This document shows, one piece after another, positions 43,188 to 51,764 of a stretch of DNA of 64,000 nt. The first letter of the stretch is position 1. Each line of letters begins with the position of its first letter. The position numbers were made by a program, and so were the translations under genes. Origin of the DNA: CAVRGQ01 sp963720785. GTDB lineage: Bacteria > Actinomycetota > Acidimicrobiia > IMCC26256 > DASPTH01. A model generated the notes under the pieces. The model searched no databases and was not told the DNA's origin. It was given only the letters and a program-made list of their open reading frames with translations. Where the stretch lies: the NCBI GenBank assembly GCA_963720785.1, contig CAVRGQ010000008.1, positions 372,001-436,000 on the forward strand, read 5' to 3'.

Positions 43188-44171
43188 ATGCGTGCCGTGA
43201 CGATCACCGACGACCACCGCCTCTCCGTCGAGGAACGCCCCGACCCCACCGCTGGCCCGGGCCAGGTGGTGGTGCGGGTCCACGGTGCGGGACTCAACCG
43301 CGCCGACCTCGTGCAGGTGCAGGGCGGCTACCCCGCTCCAGCCGGCTCGCCGCCCGACATCCCGGGCCTGGAGTTCTCCGGCGAGGTCGCCGCGCTCGGC
43401 GCCGGCGTGTCCCAGTGGGCCGTCGGCGACCGGGTCTTCGGCATCGCGGGCGGCGGCGGCCAGGCGGAGCTCATCGCCGTGCCCGCCGCGCACTGCGTGC
43501 GCGTCCCCGAGCGGCTCGACCTGGTCACTGCGGGCGGGGTGCCCGAGGTGTTCGTGACCGCGCACGACGCGCTGGTCACCCAGGCCGGCGCGACCGCGGG
43601 CGACGTGGTGCTCGTGCACGCGGTCGGCTCGGGCGTCGGCACCGCCGGGTTGCAGCTGGCCAAGGCGCGCGGGGCGACCGTCGTCGGCACCGCGCGCACC
43701 GCCGACAAGCTGGAGCGCTGCCGCGAGCTCGGCCTCGACCACGCAGTGCTCGCACCGCGCGAACTGGATCCCTTCGCCCTGGCCGAGCAGATCACCGCAG
43801 CCGCCGGCCCGGTCGACGTCGTGCTCGAACTCGTGGGCGGCGCCTACGTCGCGGCCGACGTGCGCGCTGCCGCCCTCCGCGGCCGCATCGTCGTCATCGG
43901 CGCGATGGGCGGAGCGCGGTGCGAGCTCGAAGTCGCGCTCCTCATGGTCAAGCGCCTGCGGATGATGGGCACCGTGCTGCGGAGCCGGTCGCTCGAGGAG
44001 AAGACCGCGGCCACGGTCGCGTTCGCGAACGACGTCGTGCCGCTGCTCGGCGCGGGCACGGTCGACCCGGTGATCGCAGCGACGTTCCCGATCGACGCCG
44101 CGCCGGACGCGTACGACCTGCTCGCCTCCGACACCACGTTCGGGAAAGTGGTGTTGGATCTCAGCCGATGA
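43188..44171 (+). CDS. Zinc-free NAD(P)H:quinone oxidoreductase (MDR family)
   Basis: 327 residues. MDR fold of the QOR type: MRAVTITDDHRLSVEERPDP, VHGAGLNRADLVQVQGGYP, PDIPGLEFSGEVAALGAGV, VLVHAVGSGVGTAGLQLAKA (nucleotide-binding), GTARTADKLERCRELGLDH and the end DTTFGKVVLDLS. Zinc ligands of true alcohol dehydrogenases are absent. ATG 43188 follows TACCCT by 6 nt, so the upstream in-frame ATG 43158 is not used. The 3' end overlaps the lipoprotein gene by 11 bp. Confidence 0.9.
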   Translation: MRAVTITDDHRLSVEERPDPTAGPGQVVVRVHGAGLNRADLVQVQGGYPAPAGSPPDIPGLEFSGEVAALGAGVSQWAVGDRVFGIAGGGGQAELIAVPAAHCVRVPERLDLVTAGGVPEVFVTAHDALVTQAGATAGDVVLVHAVGSGVGTAGLQLAKARGATVVGTARTADKLERCRELGLDHAVLAPRELDPFALAEQITAAAGPVDVVLELVGGAYVAADVRAAALRGRIVVIGAMGGARCELEVALLMVKRLRMMGTVLRSRSLEEKTAATVAFANDVVPLLGAGTVDPVIAATFPIDAAPDAYDLLASDTTFGKVVLDLSR

Positions 44172-44778
44172 GCACGCTGACCCGCACCGGGTCGACGGCG
44201 CGGTCGACCATGAACGGCCGCACGCTGTCGAGGCCGATCGCCCAGCGCACGGTGCCGTCACCATCGCACAGCTTCTCCACGGCCTCGAGGTGGTGCGTCG
44301 GACCGTACGAGAGGCGGAGGTTCCCCTTGTAGGTGTCCTGCTCGCCTTCGGGCAGGAAGGGGTTGGCGCTCGCCGCGGGTTTCAGGGTCACCATGAGGAA
44401 CGCGTTCCCCGGCACGGTGATCGAGCCGTCGCAGTCCTGGATCGGATCCTTGGTCACGTCCTGGTAGGCGACGGTGTAGCCCGGCGGCACGGCCGCCGTG
44501 GTGTCGAAGAAGAACGTCACCCGGTCGAGACAGCCGACCTGCTCGGCCTGCGCGTCGCTGAGGAAGCCCGGGGCCACCGCGCCGGTCGACGACAGCTCGG
44601 TGGTGGCGCCCCGGAACTGGGAGCAGCCCGACTGGCCGGGCACCGTCGTGGTCGGCCCCGCAGGGACGGTCGTCGTGGTGTCGGAGGCCGACGATCCACC
44701 ACCGCCGCTGCACGCGGCGCCCAACGCGGCGAGGGCCACTGCGAGCGCGAGCAGGAGATGGACGGGCCGCGTGCGCAC
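44161..44778 (-). CDS. Secreted lipoprotein of unknown function
   Basis: 205 residues. Lipoprotein signal peptide with lipobox (VHLLLALAVALAALGAAC, Cys near residue 22), then SGGGGSSASDTTTTVPAGP linker and a soluble domain with several Cys (GCSQFRGATTELSS, VGCLDRVTFFFDT, IQDCDGSITVPGN, EKLCDGDGT). GTG 44778 was chosen because TAGCCT lies 7 nt upstream and the signal starts there; the frame further upstream (to 44940) only translates the tandem repeat. Probably a membrane-anchored binding protein. Confidence 0.75.
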   Translation of the reverse strand: MRTRPVHLLLALAVALAALGAACSGGGGSSASDTTTTVPAGPTTTVPGQSGCSQFRGATTELSSTGAVAPGFLSDAQAEQVGCLDRVTFFFDTTAAVPPGYTVAYQDVTKDPIQDCDGSITVPGNAFLMVTLKPAASANPFLPEGEQDTYKGNLRLSYGPTHHLEAVEKLCDGDGTVRWAIGLDSVRPFMVDRAVDPVRVSVLIG

Positions 44779-44785
44779 GGGCCGG

Positions 44786-44791
44786 AGGCTA
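44786..44791 (-). promoter_or_regulatory. -10 box TAGCCT for the lipoprotein gene
   Basis: Ends 7 nt before GTG 44778 on the minus strand. Confidence 0.5.
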
Positions 44792-44849
44792 GCCAGCAAT
44801 CCGACGGCAGACGGGTGCGGCCCGCGGGCCCGGCACTCCCTCACAGGAC

Positions 44850-44940
44850 CGGGCCCTTGCGGGCCTGGCACTCCTTCACGGGACCGGCCCTTGCGGGCCT
44901 GGCACTCCTTCACGGGACCAGGCCCTTGCGGGCCTGGCAC
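44850..44940. repeat. Tandem repeat of 34-35 bp, each unit with a GGGCCC-TTGC hairpin
   Basis: Units at 44850-44884 and 44885-44918, partial unit 44919-44940, and a degenerate one from about 44825. Each has GGGCCCTTGCGGGCC, then TGGCACTCCTTCACGGGAC. The last unit runs into the TACCCT promoter of the YdjC-like gene. The hairpin also occurs in the gltB leader. Confidence 0.8.
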
Positions 44941-44946
44941 TACCCT
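44941..44946 (+). promoter_or_regulatory. -10 box TACCCT for the YdjC-like gene
   Basis: Ends 8 nt before ATG 44955, immediately after the tandem repeat. Confidence 0.5.
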
Positions 44947-44954
44947 GATCCGTC

Positions 44955-45789
44955 ATGACGCTCGCCGAGCGACTCGGGCATCCCGCCGACGCCAAGCTGC
45001 TGATCATCAGCGGCGACGACCTCGGTCTCACCCATGCCAGCAACGTCGCGACCTACGACGCGCTGCGCAACGGCCTCGCCACCAGCGCGGCCCTGATGGT
45101 CCCGTGCCCCTGGGCCCGCGACGCGGTCGCCGGGTACCGGGGCGAGGACGTCGGCGTGCTGCTCACGCTCAACGCCGAGCACGACACCTACCGTTGGGGC
45201 CCGATCACCAACGCGCCGAGCCTCCTCGACGGCGACGGCGGCTTCCCCCGCACCCTCGACGACTCCTGGGACCACGCCGACCTCGACGAGGTGCGCCGCG
45301 AGTGCCGCGCCGCAGACCGAGCGGGCGATCGTGTGGGGCTTCGACATCAGCCACGTCGCCAGCCACCTCGGTACCTTGGTGCAGCGGCCCGAGTTCTTCG
45401 ACGTGTACCTCGAGCTCGCGCTCGACTTCGGCCTGCCGCTGCGCCTCGCCGGCGACGAGCACCACGCGGGCTTCCCGTTCCGGAAGCTCGCGGCCGAGGA
45501 GGGCGCGGTGTTCCCCGACCACGTGGTGCCCTGCGCGCCCGGCGAGCGGCGCCGCATCGAACGCGCGCTGTTCGACCTCCAGCCCGGCGTGACCGAGCTG
45601 TGCCTCCACCCGGGCGTCGACTCCGACGAGTTGCGCGCCGCGTGCCGCGACGACTGGGCCGGCCGGGTCGAGGACCACGCCGCGCTGTGCCGCGACCCTT
45701 CGCTGCGCGACCTCGTGACGCGCGCCGGCGCCACGCTGATTGGATGGCGCGAGCTCCGTGAGGTGGCACGGGCCCAGCTCGCCGAGTAG
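44955..45789 (+). CDS. YdjC/ChbG-type carbohydrate deacetylase (one frameshift)
   Basis: About 277 residues. YdjC/HpnK fold: LLIISGDDLGLTHASNVATY with the metal Asp pair, MVPCPWARDAV, VGVLLTLNAEHDTYRWGP, GFDISHVASHLGTLVQ (substrate and metal His) and TELCLHPGVDSDELR. Members remove N-acetyl groups from oligosaccharides or hopanoid sugars. The frame changes near 45313 (one extra C in CCGCGCCGC); joining gives RAQTERAIVWGFDISH. Target unknown. Confidence 0.85.
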
Positions 45790-45798
45790 CGGCCGCGT

Positions 45799-46167
45799 CT
45801 AGCTGCTCGTCGCGGCGAGCACGCTCGTCCGCCACGCGGCGTAGCCGTTCGTGGCGGCCAGCAGGTCGAGCAGCAGGCCGGGATCACCGGCCGTCTTCAT
45901 GCGGCCGCGCATGAACGCGACGTTGGGATCGAGCTCGCCCGCGAGCATCGCCTGCGCCTCCACGTGCGGGATGGTGAGCGACACGTCGGCCTTCGAGTTG
46001 TTGCCGGGCGTTGCCGCGGTGACGACACCGTCGACCACGGCGAGGTGGAACTTCACGTCGCCCGCGGGCGTGCCGCCCACCACGACCTGCACCGTGGCCG
46101 ACGGTCCAGGCGCGGCGCCCGTCCCCTCGAGCGCGGTGATCCACTCGTCGCTCAGGAACTCGCTCAC
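45799..46167 (-). CDS. SCP2 sterol-transfer-domain protein
   Basis: 122 residues forming a single SCP2 domain: SDEWITALEGTGAAPG, VQVVVGGTPAGDVKFHLAVV, ADVSLTIPHVEAQAMLAGEL, VAFMRGRMKTAGDPGLLLDL. Binds a hydrophobic ligand in other proteins. GTG 46167 overlaps the stop of mca by 4 bp (GTGA), so it is translationally coupled to the mycothiol enzyme. A link between the two activities is not known. Confidence 0.88.
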   Translation of the reverse strand: MSEFLSDEWITALEGTGAAPGPSATVQVVVGGTPAGDVKFHLAVVDGVVTAATPGNNSKADVSLTIPHVEAQAMLAGELDPNVAFMRGRMKTAGDPGLLLDLLAATNGYAAWRTSVLAATSS

Positions 46168-47084
46168 GGTGTGCCTCCATCAACGGCACCGGCGTGCACG
46201 CGCAGGCCGGCGAACAGATCGGTCTCGCAGTCGCCCTCGGGCACTCCGGTGTCGACCAGCGTGCGGGCGAGCTCGTACTCGTCCCACGGGTAGGCCTCGC
46301 GGATGAGCTCGTCGGGGACGCGCATCCAGTGGCTGTCGGGATCGATCTGGGTGCGGTGCGCGAGCAGCGCGGCGCGCCGCTTGTGCAGGAACTCCCCGAC
46401 ATCGATCAAGGTGCTCGGCGCCACATGGGCGGCGTCGGCGGGGAACTTCTCGATCCGCTCCGCGTAGGGGCTCTCCTCCCCCAGCTTCAGGTACGCGTCG
46501 TGCAGGGCAACGATGCGCCGGAACGAGAACCCCGAGAAGTAGAGCTTCTGCGGCTGCCACGCAGGCCCGGCGTCGGGGAACTGCGTGGGATCGCCGGCAG
46601 CGGCGAATGCGGGCACCGAGATCTCGTGGACGCGCAGGTGGTCGGGGTGGGCGTACCACTGCTGCTCGTCGGGATAGGTGACGATCACCTGCGGGCGCTC
46701 GGCGCGGATGATGCGCACGAGCCGCTCGACCGCCTCGTCGAGCGGGGCCATGGCGAAGCAGTCGGGGTGCCGGTTCGACTCCGCGCCCGCCATGCCCGAG
46801 TCGCGGTAGCCGAGCAGGTACAGCGACGAGTAGCCGATGGCGTCGACGCTCGCCTGCAGTTCGGCGGCGCGCACCTCGCCCAGGTGCTCGCGCACCTCCG
46901 GCGTGTCGACGTGCGGGTTGAGGATCTCGCCCTCCTCGCCACCGGTGCAGCACACCAGCACCGACCGGATGCCCTCGGCCGCGTAGCGGGCGACGGTGCC
47001 CGCGCCCTTCGACGCTTCGTCGTCGGGGTGCGCGTGCACCGACAGGAGGGCCAGCGGCTCACCGGCCGCGTCGAGGGGGCTCAC
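46164..47084 (-). CDS. mca: Mycothiol S-conjugate amidase (Mca)
   Basis: 306 residues. PIG-L deacetylase fold with metal ligands in LLSVHAHPDDEASKGAGT and YAHPDHLRVHE. CCTGGEEGEILNP, LLGYRDSGMAGAES, PQVIVTYPDEQQWYAHP and LYFSGFSFRRI fit the Mca branch rather than MshB. Mca cleaves mycothiol adducts of toxins, releasing mercapturates; its presence implies mycothiol as the low-molecular thiol, an actinobacterial marker. GTG 47084 lies 6 nt after TAACTT. Divergent from the TAP-type peptidase gene. Confidence 0.92.
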   Translation of the reverse strand: MSPLDAAGEPLALLSVHAHPDDEASKGAGTVARYAAEGIRSVLVCCTGGEEGEILNPHVDTPEVREHLGEVRAAELQASVDAIGYSSLYLLGYRDSGMAGAESNRHPDCFAMAPLDEAVERLVRIIRAERPQVIVTYPDEQQWYAHPDHLRVHEISVPAFAAAGDPTQFPDAGPAWQPQKLYFSGFSFRRIVALHDAYLKLGEESPYAERIEKFPADAAHVAPSTLIDVGEFLHKRRAALLAHRTQIDPDSHWMRVPDELIREAYPWDEYELARTLVDTGVPEGDCETDLFAGLRVHAGAVDGGTP

Positions 47085-47090
47085 ACCCCG

Positions 47091-47096
47091 AAGTTA
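47091..47096 (-). promoter_or_regulatory. -10 box TAACTT for mca
   Basis: Ends 6 nt before GTG 47084 on the minus strand. Confidence 0.5.
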
Positions 47097-47135
47097 CCCG
47101 GGCGGCCCCGAAGTCGGACGGGGAGATGCGGCCGG

Positions 47136-47141
47136 TAGATT
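47136..47141 (+). promoter_or_regulatory. -10 box TAGATT for the TAP-type peptidase
   Basis: Ends 6 nt before GTG 47148. Confidence 0.5.
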
Positions 47142-47147
47142 CTCCCG

Positions 47148-48711
47148 GTGCAGTTGCGCCGTGTGGTCCCGTTCGTTGCCGTGTGTGCCGTGCTCGTGAC
47201 CCTCACGGGGGTGTTCCCCGCCGGCGCGCAGTCCGATCCGACGACCACCACTTCTACCCCGTCCGCCTCGACGGCCACGTCCACCACGAAAGCTCCCGCA
47301 CCGCAGAAGCTCACCTGGCGCAAGTGCGGCAAGCTCGAGTGCACCACGCTGAAGGTGCCGGTCGACTACTCGCAACCCGCCGGCGAGCAGGTGAGCCTCG
47401 CGGTGTCGCGCCGGCGGGCGAGCAACCCGTCGAAGCGCATCGGCTCGTTGATCGTCAACTTCGGTGGCCCCGGCGACGCGGGCGCGAGCACCCTCGCCGA
47501 CTTCGCCGGCGCCTACCCCAAGGAGATCCGCGAACGCTACGACGTCGTGAGCTTCGACCCGCGCGGTGTCGGGAAGTCGCGCCCGGTCGAGTGCGTCGGC
47601 GGGCCCACCACCGACGCGCTCTACGACGAGGACCCCACGCCCGACTCCCCCGAGGAGCTGCGCGCGTTCTACGACGGCACCAGCGACGTCGCCGACTTCG
47701 CCGGCGCGTGCGTGGCCGAGAACGGCGCGTGGCTGGGCCAACTCGGGATCGCGGAATGTGGCGCGTGACATCGACCGCCTCCGCGCCGCGCTCGGCGACG
47801 ACCAGCTGCACTACCTCGGCTACTCGTACGGCACGGTGCTCGGCGCGGTGTACGCGCAGATGTTCCCCGACCGCGTGGGCCGCATGGTGCTCGACGCGCC
47901 GGTCGACCTGTCGGTCGACGCGCTGGCCGAGCTGCGCGCCGACGCCAAGGGGTTCGAGCACGCGCTCGAATCGTTCCTCGCCGAGTGCGCCGACAACCGT
48001 AAGTGCGCGTTCCACTCCGCCGGCAACCCCCAGTCGGCGTTCCGGGAGCTGCAGCAGAAGTTCGAGGCCGGCGTGGAGCTCGACGCCACCACGATCAACG
48101 GCGACAAGACCGACCGCAAGGCCGGGGTGGCGGCGTTCTACACCGGGATCATCTCCGCCCTCTACGACAAGACCTACGGCTGGCCCGAGCTGGCGCAGGC
48201 GCTGGAGGACGCGAAGGCGGGCGACGGCACCCTGCTGCTCGCTCTCGCCGACAGCTACAACGGCCGTAGCGACGACGGCACCTACGACAACATCGGTCAG
48301 GTGTTCGACGCCATCCACTGCGACGACCGCTACGACCCCACCCAGACCTGGGAGGACTTCGTCGCCGAGTACGACCGCCAGGTGCAGGAGTTCCCGCTCC
48401 TCGGTAGCTACACCGGCTCCACCAAGCTCGGCTGCGACCCCCGCTACCCGCAGCCGCCCGCGTCGGAGCAGCTGGGCGACGTGCGCGTCGACGGCACGAA
48501 GCCCATCCTGATCCTCGGCACCACCCACGACCCCGCCACTCCCTACGCGGGTGCGCTCGACCTCGCGCAGCGCATCAAGGGGTCGCGCCTGGTGAGCTTC
48601 GACAGCACCGAGCACACCGCCTACACCAAGAGCCCGTGCATCGACTCGATCGTCGACGCCTACCTCCTGCGCGGCACCGTGCCGAAGTCCGGCATCACCT
48701 GCAGGGCCTGA
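47148..48711 (+). CDS. Secreted alpha/beta hydrolase with TAP C-terminal domain (tripeptidyl aminopeptidase-like; one frameshift)
   Basis: About 520 residues. Signal peptide (VVPFVAVCAVLVTLTGVFP), Ser/Thr linker, WRKCGKLECTTLKVPVDYS, VNFGGPGDAGAS, DVVSFDPRGVGKSRPVEC, nucleophile LHYLGYSYGTVLGAVYA, acid LILGTTHDPATPY, His in SFDSTEHTAYTKSPC. These are hallmarks of the Streptomyces tripeptidyl aminopeptidase/SlpD group, which trims peptides outside the cell. The frame changes near 47748; joining gives LGSRNVARDIDRLRA. Without correction the first part ends at 47768. Confidence 0.88.
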
Positions 48712-48731
48712 CCCGAACGAGCGGCCCGCCG

Positions 48732-50012
48732 CTACCCGTTGCGGGGGACGTCCTTCCACGCCGCGTCGCGCGACGGGTCGGGGTCCTTGGGCAGGCCGAG
48801 CACGCGCTCGCCGAGGATGTTGCGCATGATCTCCGACGTGCCGCCCTCGATGGTGTTCGCCGTGGAGCGCAGGAACATGCGCGCCGCCGTCCTCGAGGTG
48901 TCGTCGACCGCGGCGTAGGACATCGTGCCGTCGCCGCCCACCAGTGGGCGGCCCTCCCACGCGATCCCCGACGGGCCGGCGAGGTCGACCTCGAGCATGT
49001 GCAGCCGCTGGTTGGCCTCCGCGCTCTGCAACTTGGTGATCGAGCCCTCCGGCCCGACTTCAGCCCCGCGGCGGCGCTTGTCGTTCGCCCGCTGGTTGTT
49101 GAGGCCCACGAGCCGTTCGTCGATCCACGCCTGCACGATGCGCTGACGGAGGTTCGGATCCGCGATGCCGCGGTGGTGGGCGATGATCCGGTCGATCGGT
49201 CGCACCGCGGAGCTGTCGCCGATCACGGAGCCCGCACCGGAGAGCGACACCCGCTCGTTCATCAACGTGGTGATGGCGACGCGCCAACCGTCGCCCACCG
49301 GGCCGAGGCGCCACGCATCGGGGATGCGGACCTCCTCGAAGAACACCTCGTTGAACTCGGCGTCACCGGTGAGCTGGCGCAGCGGGCGTACCTCCACGCC
49401 GGGGGCGTGCATGTCGACCACGAAGTAGGTGAGGCCCTTGTGCTTGGGCACGTCGGGGTCGGTGCGGGCGAGGAGCATGCCGTAGCGGCTCATGTGCGCG
49501 AGCGACGTCCACACCTTCTGCCCGGTGACCAGCCACTCGTCGCCGTCGCGCTCCGCGCGCGTCGCGAGGCCCGAGACGTCGGACCCGGCGCCCGGCTCGC
49601 TGAAGAGCTGGCACCAGATCTCCTCGTTGGTGGCGATGCCGCGCAGGAACTGGTGCTTGAGCTCCTCGCTCGCCCACGCGATGACGGTGGGACCGCCCAT
49701 GCCGATGCCGATGATGTTCATCGGCCGGGTGACGCGGTAGCGGTTGCACACCTCGGCAACGACGCGCGCCTGGCTCGGCGAGAGCGACAGGCCGGCGCCG
49801 TACTCCGCCGGCCACGTGGGCGTGGCGAGGCCCGACTCGCCGAAGCGGGTGCACCATTCCTGGTAGTCCTGGGCGGCGCGCAGCTCCGACACCTTGGCGC
49901 TGTCGCCCGCGTCGATGGCCTCCATCCACCCCGCGGGGAGGTTGTCACGCAGCCAGGCGAGCGCGTGCTCCCGCAGCTCGTCGTTGGATCGGGAGGAGAG
50001 GTCGTCGGCCAT
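48732..50012 (-). CDS. Acyl-CoA dehydrogenase
   Basis: 426 residues, intact. IWCQLFSEPGAGSDVSGLA and WLVTGQKVWTSLAHMSRYGM (FAD and substrate strands), FNEVFFEEVRIPD, and TIEGGTSEIMRNILGERVLG at the C-terminus. The G-T-S-E segment aligns with the region after the catalytic Glu in several dehydrogenases of the CaiA/FadE steroid type. Feeds electrons to EtfAB. ATG 50012 lies 8 nt after TACGCT and only 37 bp from the start of the divergent corA-like gene. Confidence 0.92.
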   Translation of the reverse strand: MADDLSSRSNDELREHALAWLRDNLPAGWMEAIDAGDSAKVSELRAAQDYQEWCTRFGESGLATPTWPAEYGAGLSLSPSQARVVAEVCNRYRVTRPMNIIGIGMGGPTVIAWASEELKHQFLRGIATNEEIWCQLFSEPGAGSDVSGLATRAERDGDEWLVTGQKVWTSLAHMSRYGMLLARTDPDVPKHKGLTYFVVDMHAPGVEVRPLRQLTGDAEFNEVFFEEVRIPDAWRLGPVGDGWRVAITTLMNERVSLSGAGSVIGDSSAVRPIDRIIAHHRGIADPNLRQRIVQAWIDERLVGLNNQRANDKRRRGAEVGPEGSITKLQSAEANQRLHMLEVDLAGPSGIAWEGRPLVGGDGTMSYAAVDDTSRTAARMFLRSTANTIEGGTSEIMRNILGERVLGLPKDPDPSRDAAWKDVPRNG

Positions 50013-50020
50013 GCTCGGGG

Positions 50021-50026
50021 AGCGTA
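50021..50026 (-). promoter_or_regulatory. -10 box TACGCT for the acyl-CoA dehydrogenase
   Basis: Ends 8 nt before ATG 50012 on the minus strand, 11 bp from the opposing corA box. Confidence 0.5.
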
Positions 50027-50037
50027 CCGGGCGTGCG

Positions 50038-50043
50038 TAGAGT
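50038..50043 (+). promoter_or_regulatory. -10 box TAGAGT for the corA-like gene
   Basis: Ends 6 nt before GTG 50050. Confidence 0.5.
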
Positions 50044-50049
50044 CGTCCC

Positions 50050-51037
50050 GTGATCTGCGCATGGCGCTACCGAGCCGGGGTTCGCGGACGAGAACCGGTC
50101 GATCCCGCCGACCTCCAGCCGAGCGACGACGCCGACGACGGGTCGGTCGTCGTGTGGATCGACCTCGAGGATCCCACCGACGGGGAGCGGGAACTGCTGA
50201 AGCAGAGGCTCTCGCTCGACGGCACGGTGGTCGAGGCGCTGCTGCACCCGAAGGAGCGCACCAAGCTCGTGCGCTACGGCAGCTACTTCCACGTCGCCGT
50301 ACACGACGCGCGAGTGCAAGGGCGACCGGTTCTCCACCAACGAGGTCGACATCGTGATGGGCCCCGGGTGGATGGTCACCGTCCGCCACCCGGGCGACGA
50401 CGGCGGCCGCCTCGACGTCGAGCTGGTCGAGCACCGCTTCGAGCTCCAGCGCAGCGAGCACAGCGTCACCGAGGAGGGCTTCCTGCTCTGGGCCCTGTTC
50501 GACGTGATCGTCGACGGGTACTTCGAGGTCACCGACGAGTTCGACGATCGCCTCGACACGCTCGAGGAAGCCGTGTTCGGCGACGACGGGCAGGGCGGTG
50601 TTCCCCGCGACGTGTTCGCCATCCGGCGCGATCTCATGGAGTTCCGGCGCGCCGCCGCTCCGATCCGCGACGTCGTGAACGCGATGATTCGCCGCGAGGT
50701 CTCGTTCGTGAGCGACGAGGCGATCGTGCACTTCCACGACATCTACGACCGCGTGCTGCGCATCGTCGACCTGGTGGAGTCGCAGCGCGACCTGCTCACG
50801 GGCCTGCTCGAGGCCGACCTCGCCGTCATCTCCAACCGGCTCAACCAGGTCATGAAGAAGATGACCTCGTGGGGCGCGATCCTCATCGTCGCCACGCTCA
50901 TCGCCGGTATCTACGGCATGAACTTCCGCCACATGCCCGAGCTGCGCTGGCAGTACGGCTACGCGGTCGCCCTCGGCATGATGGCGACGACGACGTTCGT
51001 GCTCTACCGGATCTTCAAGAAGCGGGACTGGCTCTAG
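50050..51037 (+). CDS. corA: CorA-family magnesium/cobalt transporter (one frameshift)
   Basis: About 328 residues. Soluble funnel domain, long stalk helix (RVLRIVDLVESQRDLLTGLL), two C-terminal helices with the selectivity motif YGMNF in AGIYGMNFRHMPELRW, and the basic end FKKRDWL. The frame changes near 50315; joining gives GDRFSTNEVDIVMGPGWMVT. Its stop TAG (51035-51037) overlaps the stop of the facing gene through CTAG. Second magnesium-related locus in the window after the MgtE-N/CBS gene. Confidence 0.9.
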
Positions 51038-51711
51038 TTCGTGGGAGCACCGATCTGGGCGTCGGGCAGCGCGTCGACCACCGCGAGCACGACGTCGCGC
51101 AGCGCGGTGAAGTTGCTGTCGGACGAGCTGTCACCGTCGATCTCGACGTAGAGCCCGTCACGACTCCAGACGTACGAGCACAGCGTGGACGACGAGTACT
51201 TCACGCAGTAGCCCTCGGACTTCCCACCTGCGAGCGTCGGGCTCGGCGGGTCCATGGCCACCAGCTTGCCCTTGGTCTCCTTGGCGAGCGCCTTGGCGAA
51301 CGCAGGGGTCTTCAAGCTCGGATCGGCGTAGGTGACGACGGTCAGGCTCTGCCGGTCGCCGGCCGTGCCGGTGTAGTTCGCGGTGCAGGGAATCGAGCGG
51401 ACGCCCTTGTCGATCGTCTGGTCGACGAACACGGACGACACGACGTTCGGTGCATCCGCCGCCGCGTCGAAGTCGGCCTGCTGGCTCGCAAGATCGACCA
51501 TGAGGTTGTCACCCCACGGGCACCCGTCGAGCGTCGTGGGCTTCGCCTCGGTCTTGGGTGCGTTGGCCGCCGTGAACTTCTTCAGCGCGACCTTTGCCCG
51601 CTTGACCTCGGCCGCACTCGGTCCCGACGTCTGCGCCGCCGCCACTCCGAGCGTGAGCACGAGGGCCGCGGAGAGGGTGGCGACGATGGTGAGGACCCGG
51701 GCGGTACGCAT
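51034..51711 (-). CDS. Secreted protein of unknown function
   Basis: Not recognised. 225 residues with a signal peptide (LTIVATLSAALVLTLGVAAAQ). The mature part has several Cys (LDGCPWGDNLMV, RSIPCTANYTG, EGYCVKYSSSTLCSYVWS), likely two disulphides, and KGKLVAMDPPSPTLAGG. ATG 51711 lies 8 nt after TAGCGT; the upstream frame is Arg-rich and non-coding in look. Convergent with corA, with overlapping stop codons. Confidence 0.7.
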   Translation of the reverse strand: MRTARVLTIVATLSAALVLTLGVAAAQTSGPSAAEVKRAKVALKKFTAANAPKTEAKPTTLDGCPWGDNLMVDLASQQADFDAAADAPNVVSSVFVDQTIDKGVRSIPCTANYTGTAGDRQSLTVVTYADPSLKTPAFAKALAKETKGKLVAMDPPSPTLAGGKSEGYCVKYSSSTLCSYVWSRDGLYVEIDGDSSSDSNFTALRDVVLAVVDALPDAQIGAPTN

Positions 51712-51719
51712 GGCCGGCG

Positions 51720-51725
51720 ACGCTA
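51720..51725 (-). promoter_or_regulatory. -10 box TAGCGT for the secreted protein gene
   Basis: Ends 8 nt before ATG 51711 on the minus strand. Confidence 0.5.
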
Positions 51726-51752
51726 GCCCGGCAGGGGTGCTCTCGCGGCATC

Positions 51753-51758
51753 TACCGT
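51753..51758 (+). promoter_or_regulatory. -10 box TACCGT for the D-aminoacylase gene
   Basis: Ends 6 nt before ATG 51765. Confidence 0.55.
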
Positions 51759-51764
51759 GGCGCG

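Noticed and set aside
44850..44940. CRISPR array
   Set aside because: Units are directly adjacent with no unique spacers and no cas genes nearby.
44779..44940. N-terminal extension of the lipoprotein through the tandem repeat
   Set aside because: It translates the repeat only; the signal peptide and -10 box place the start at 44778.
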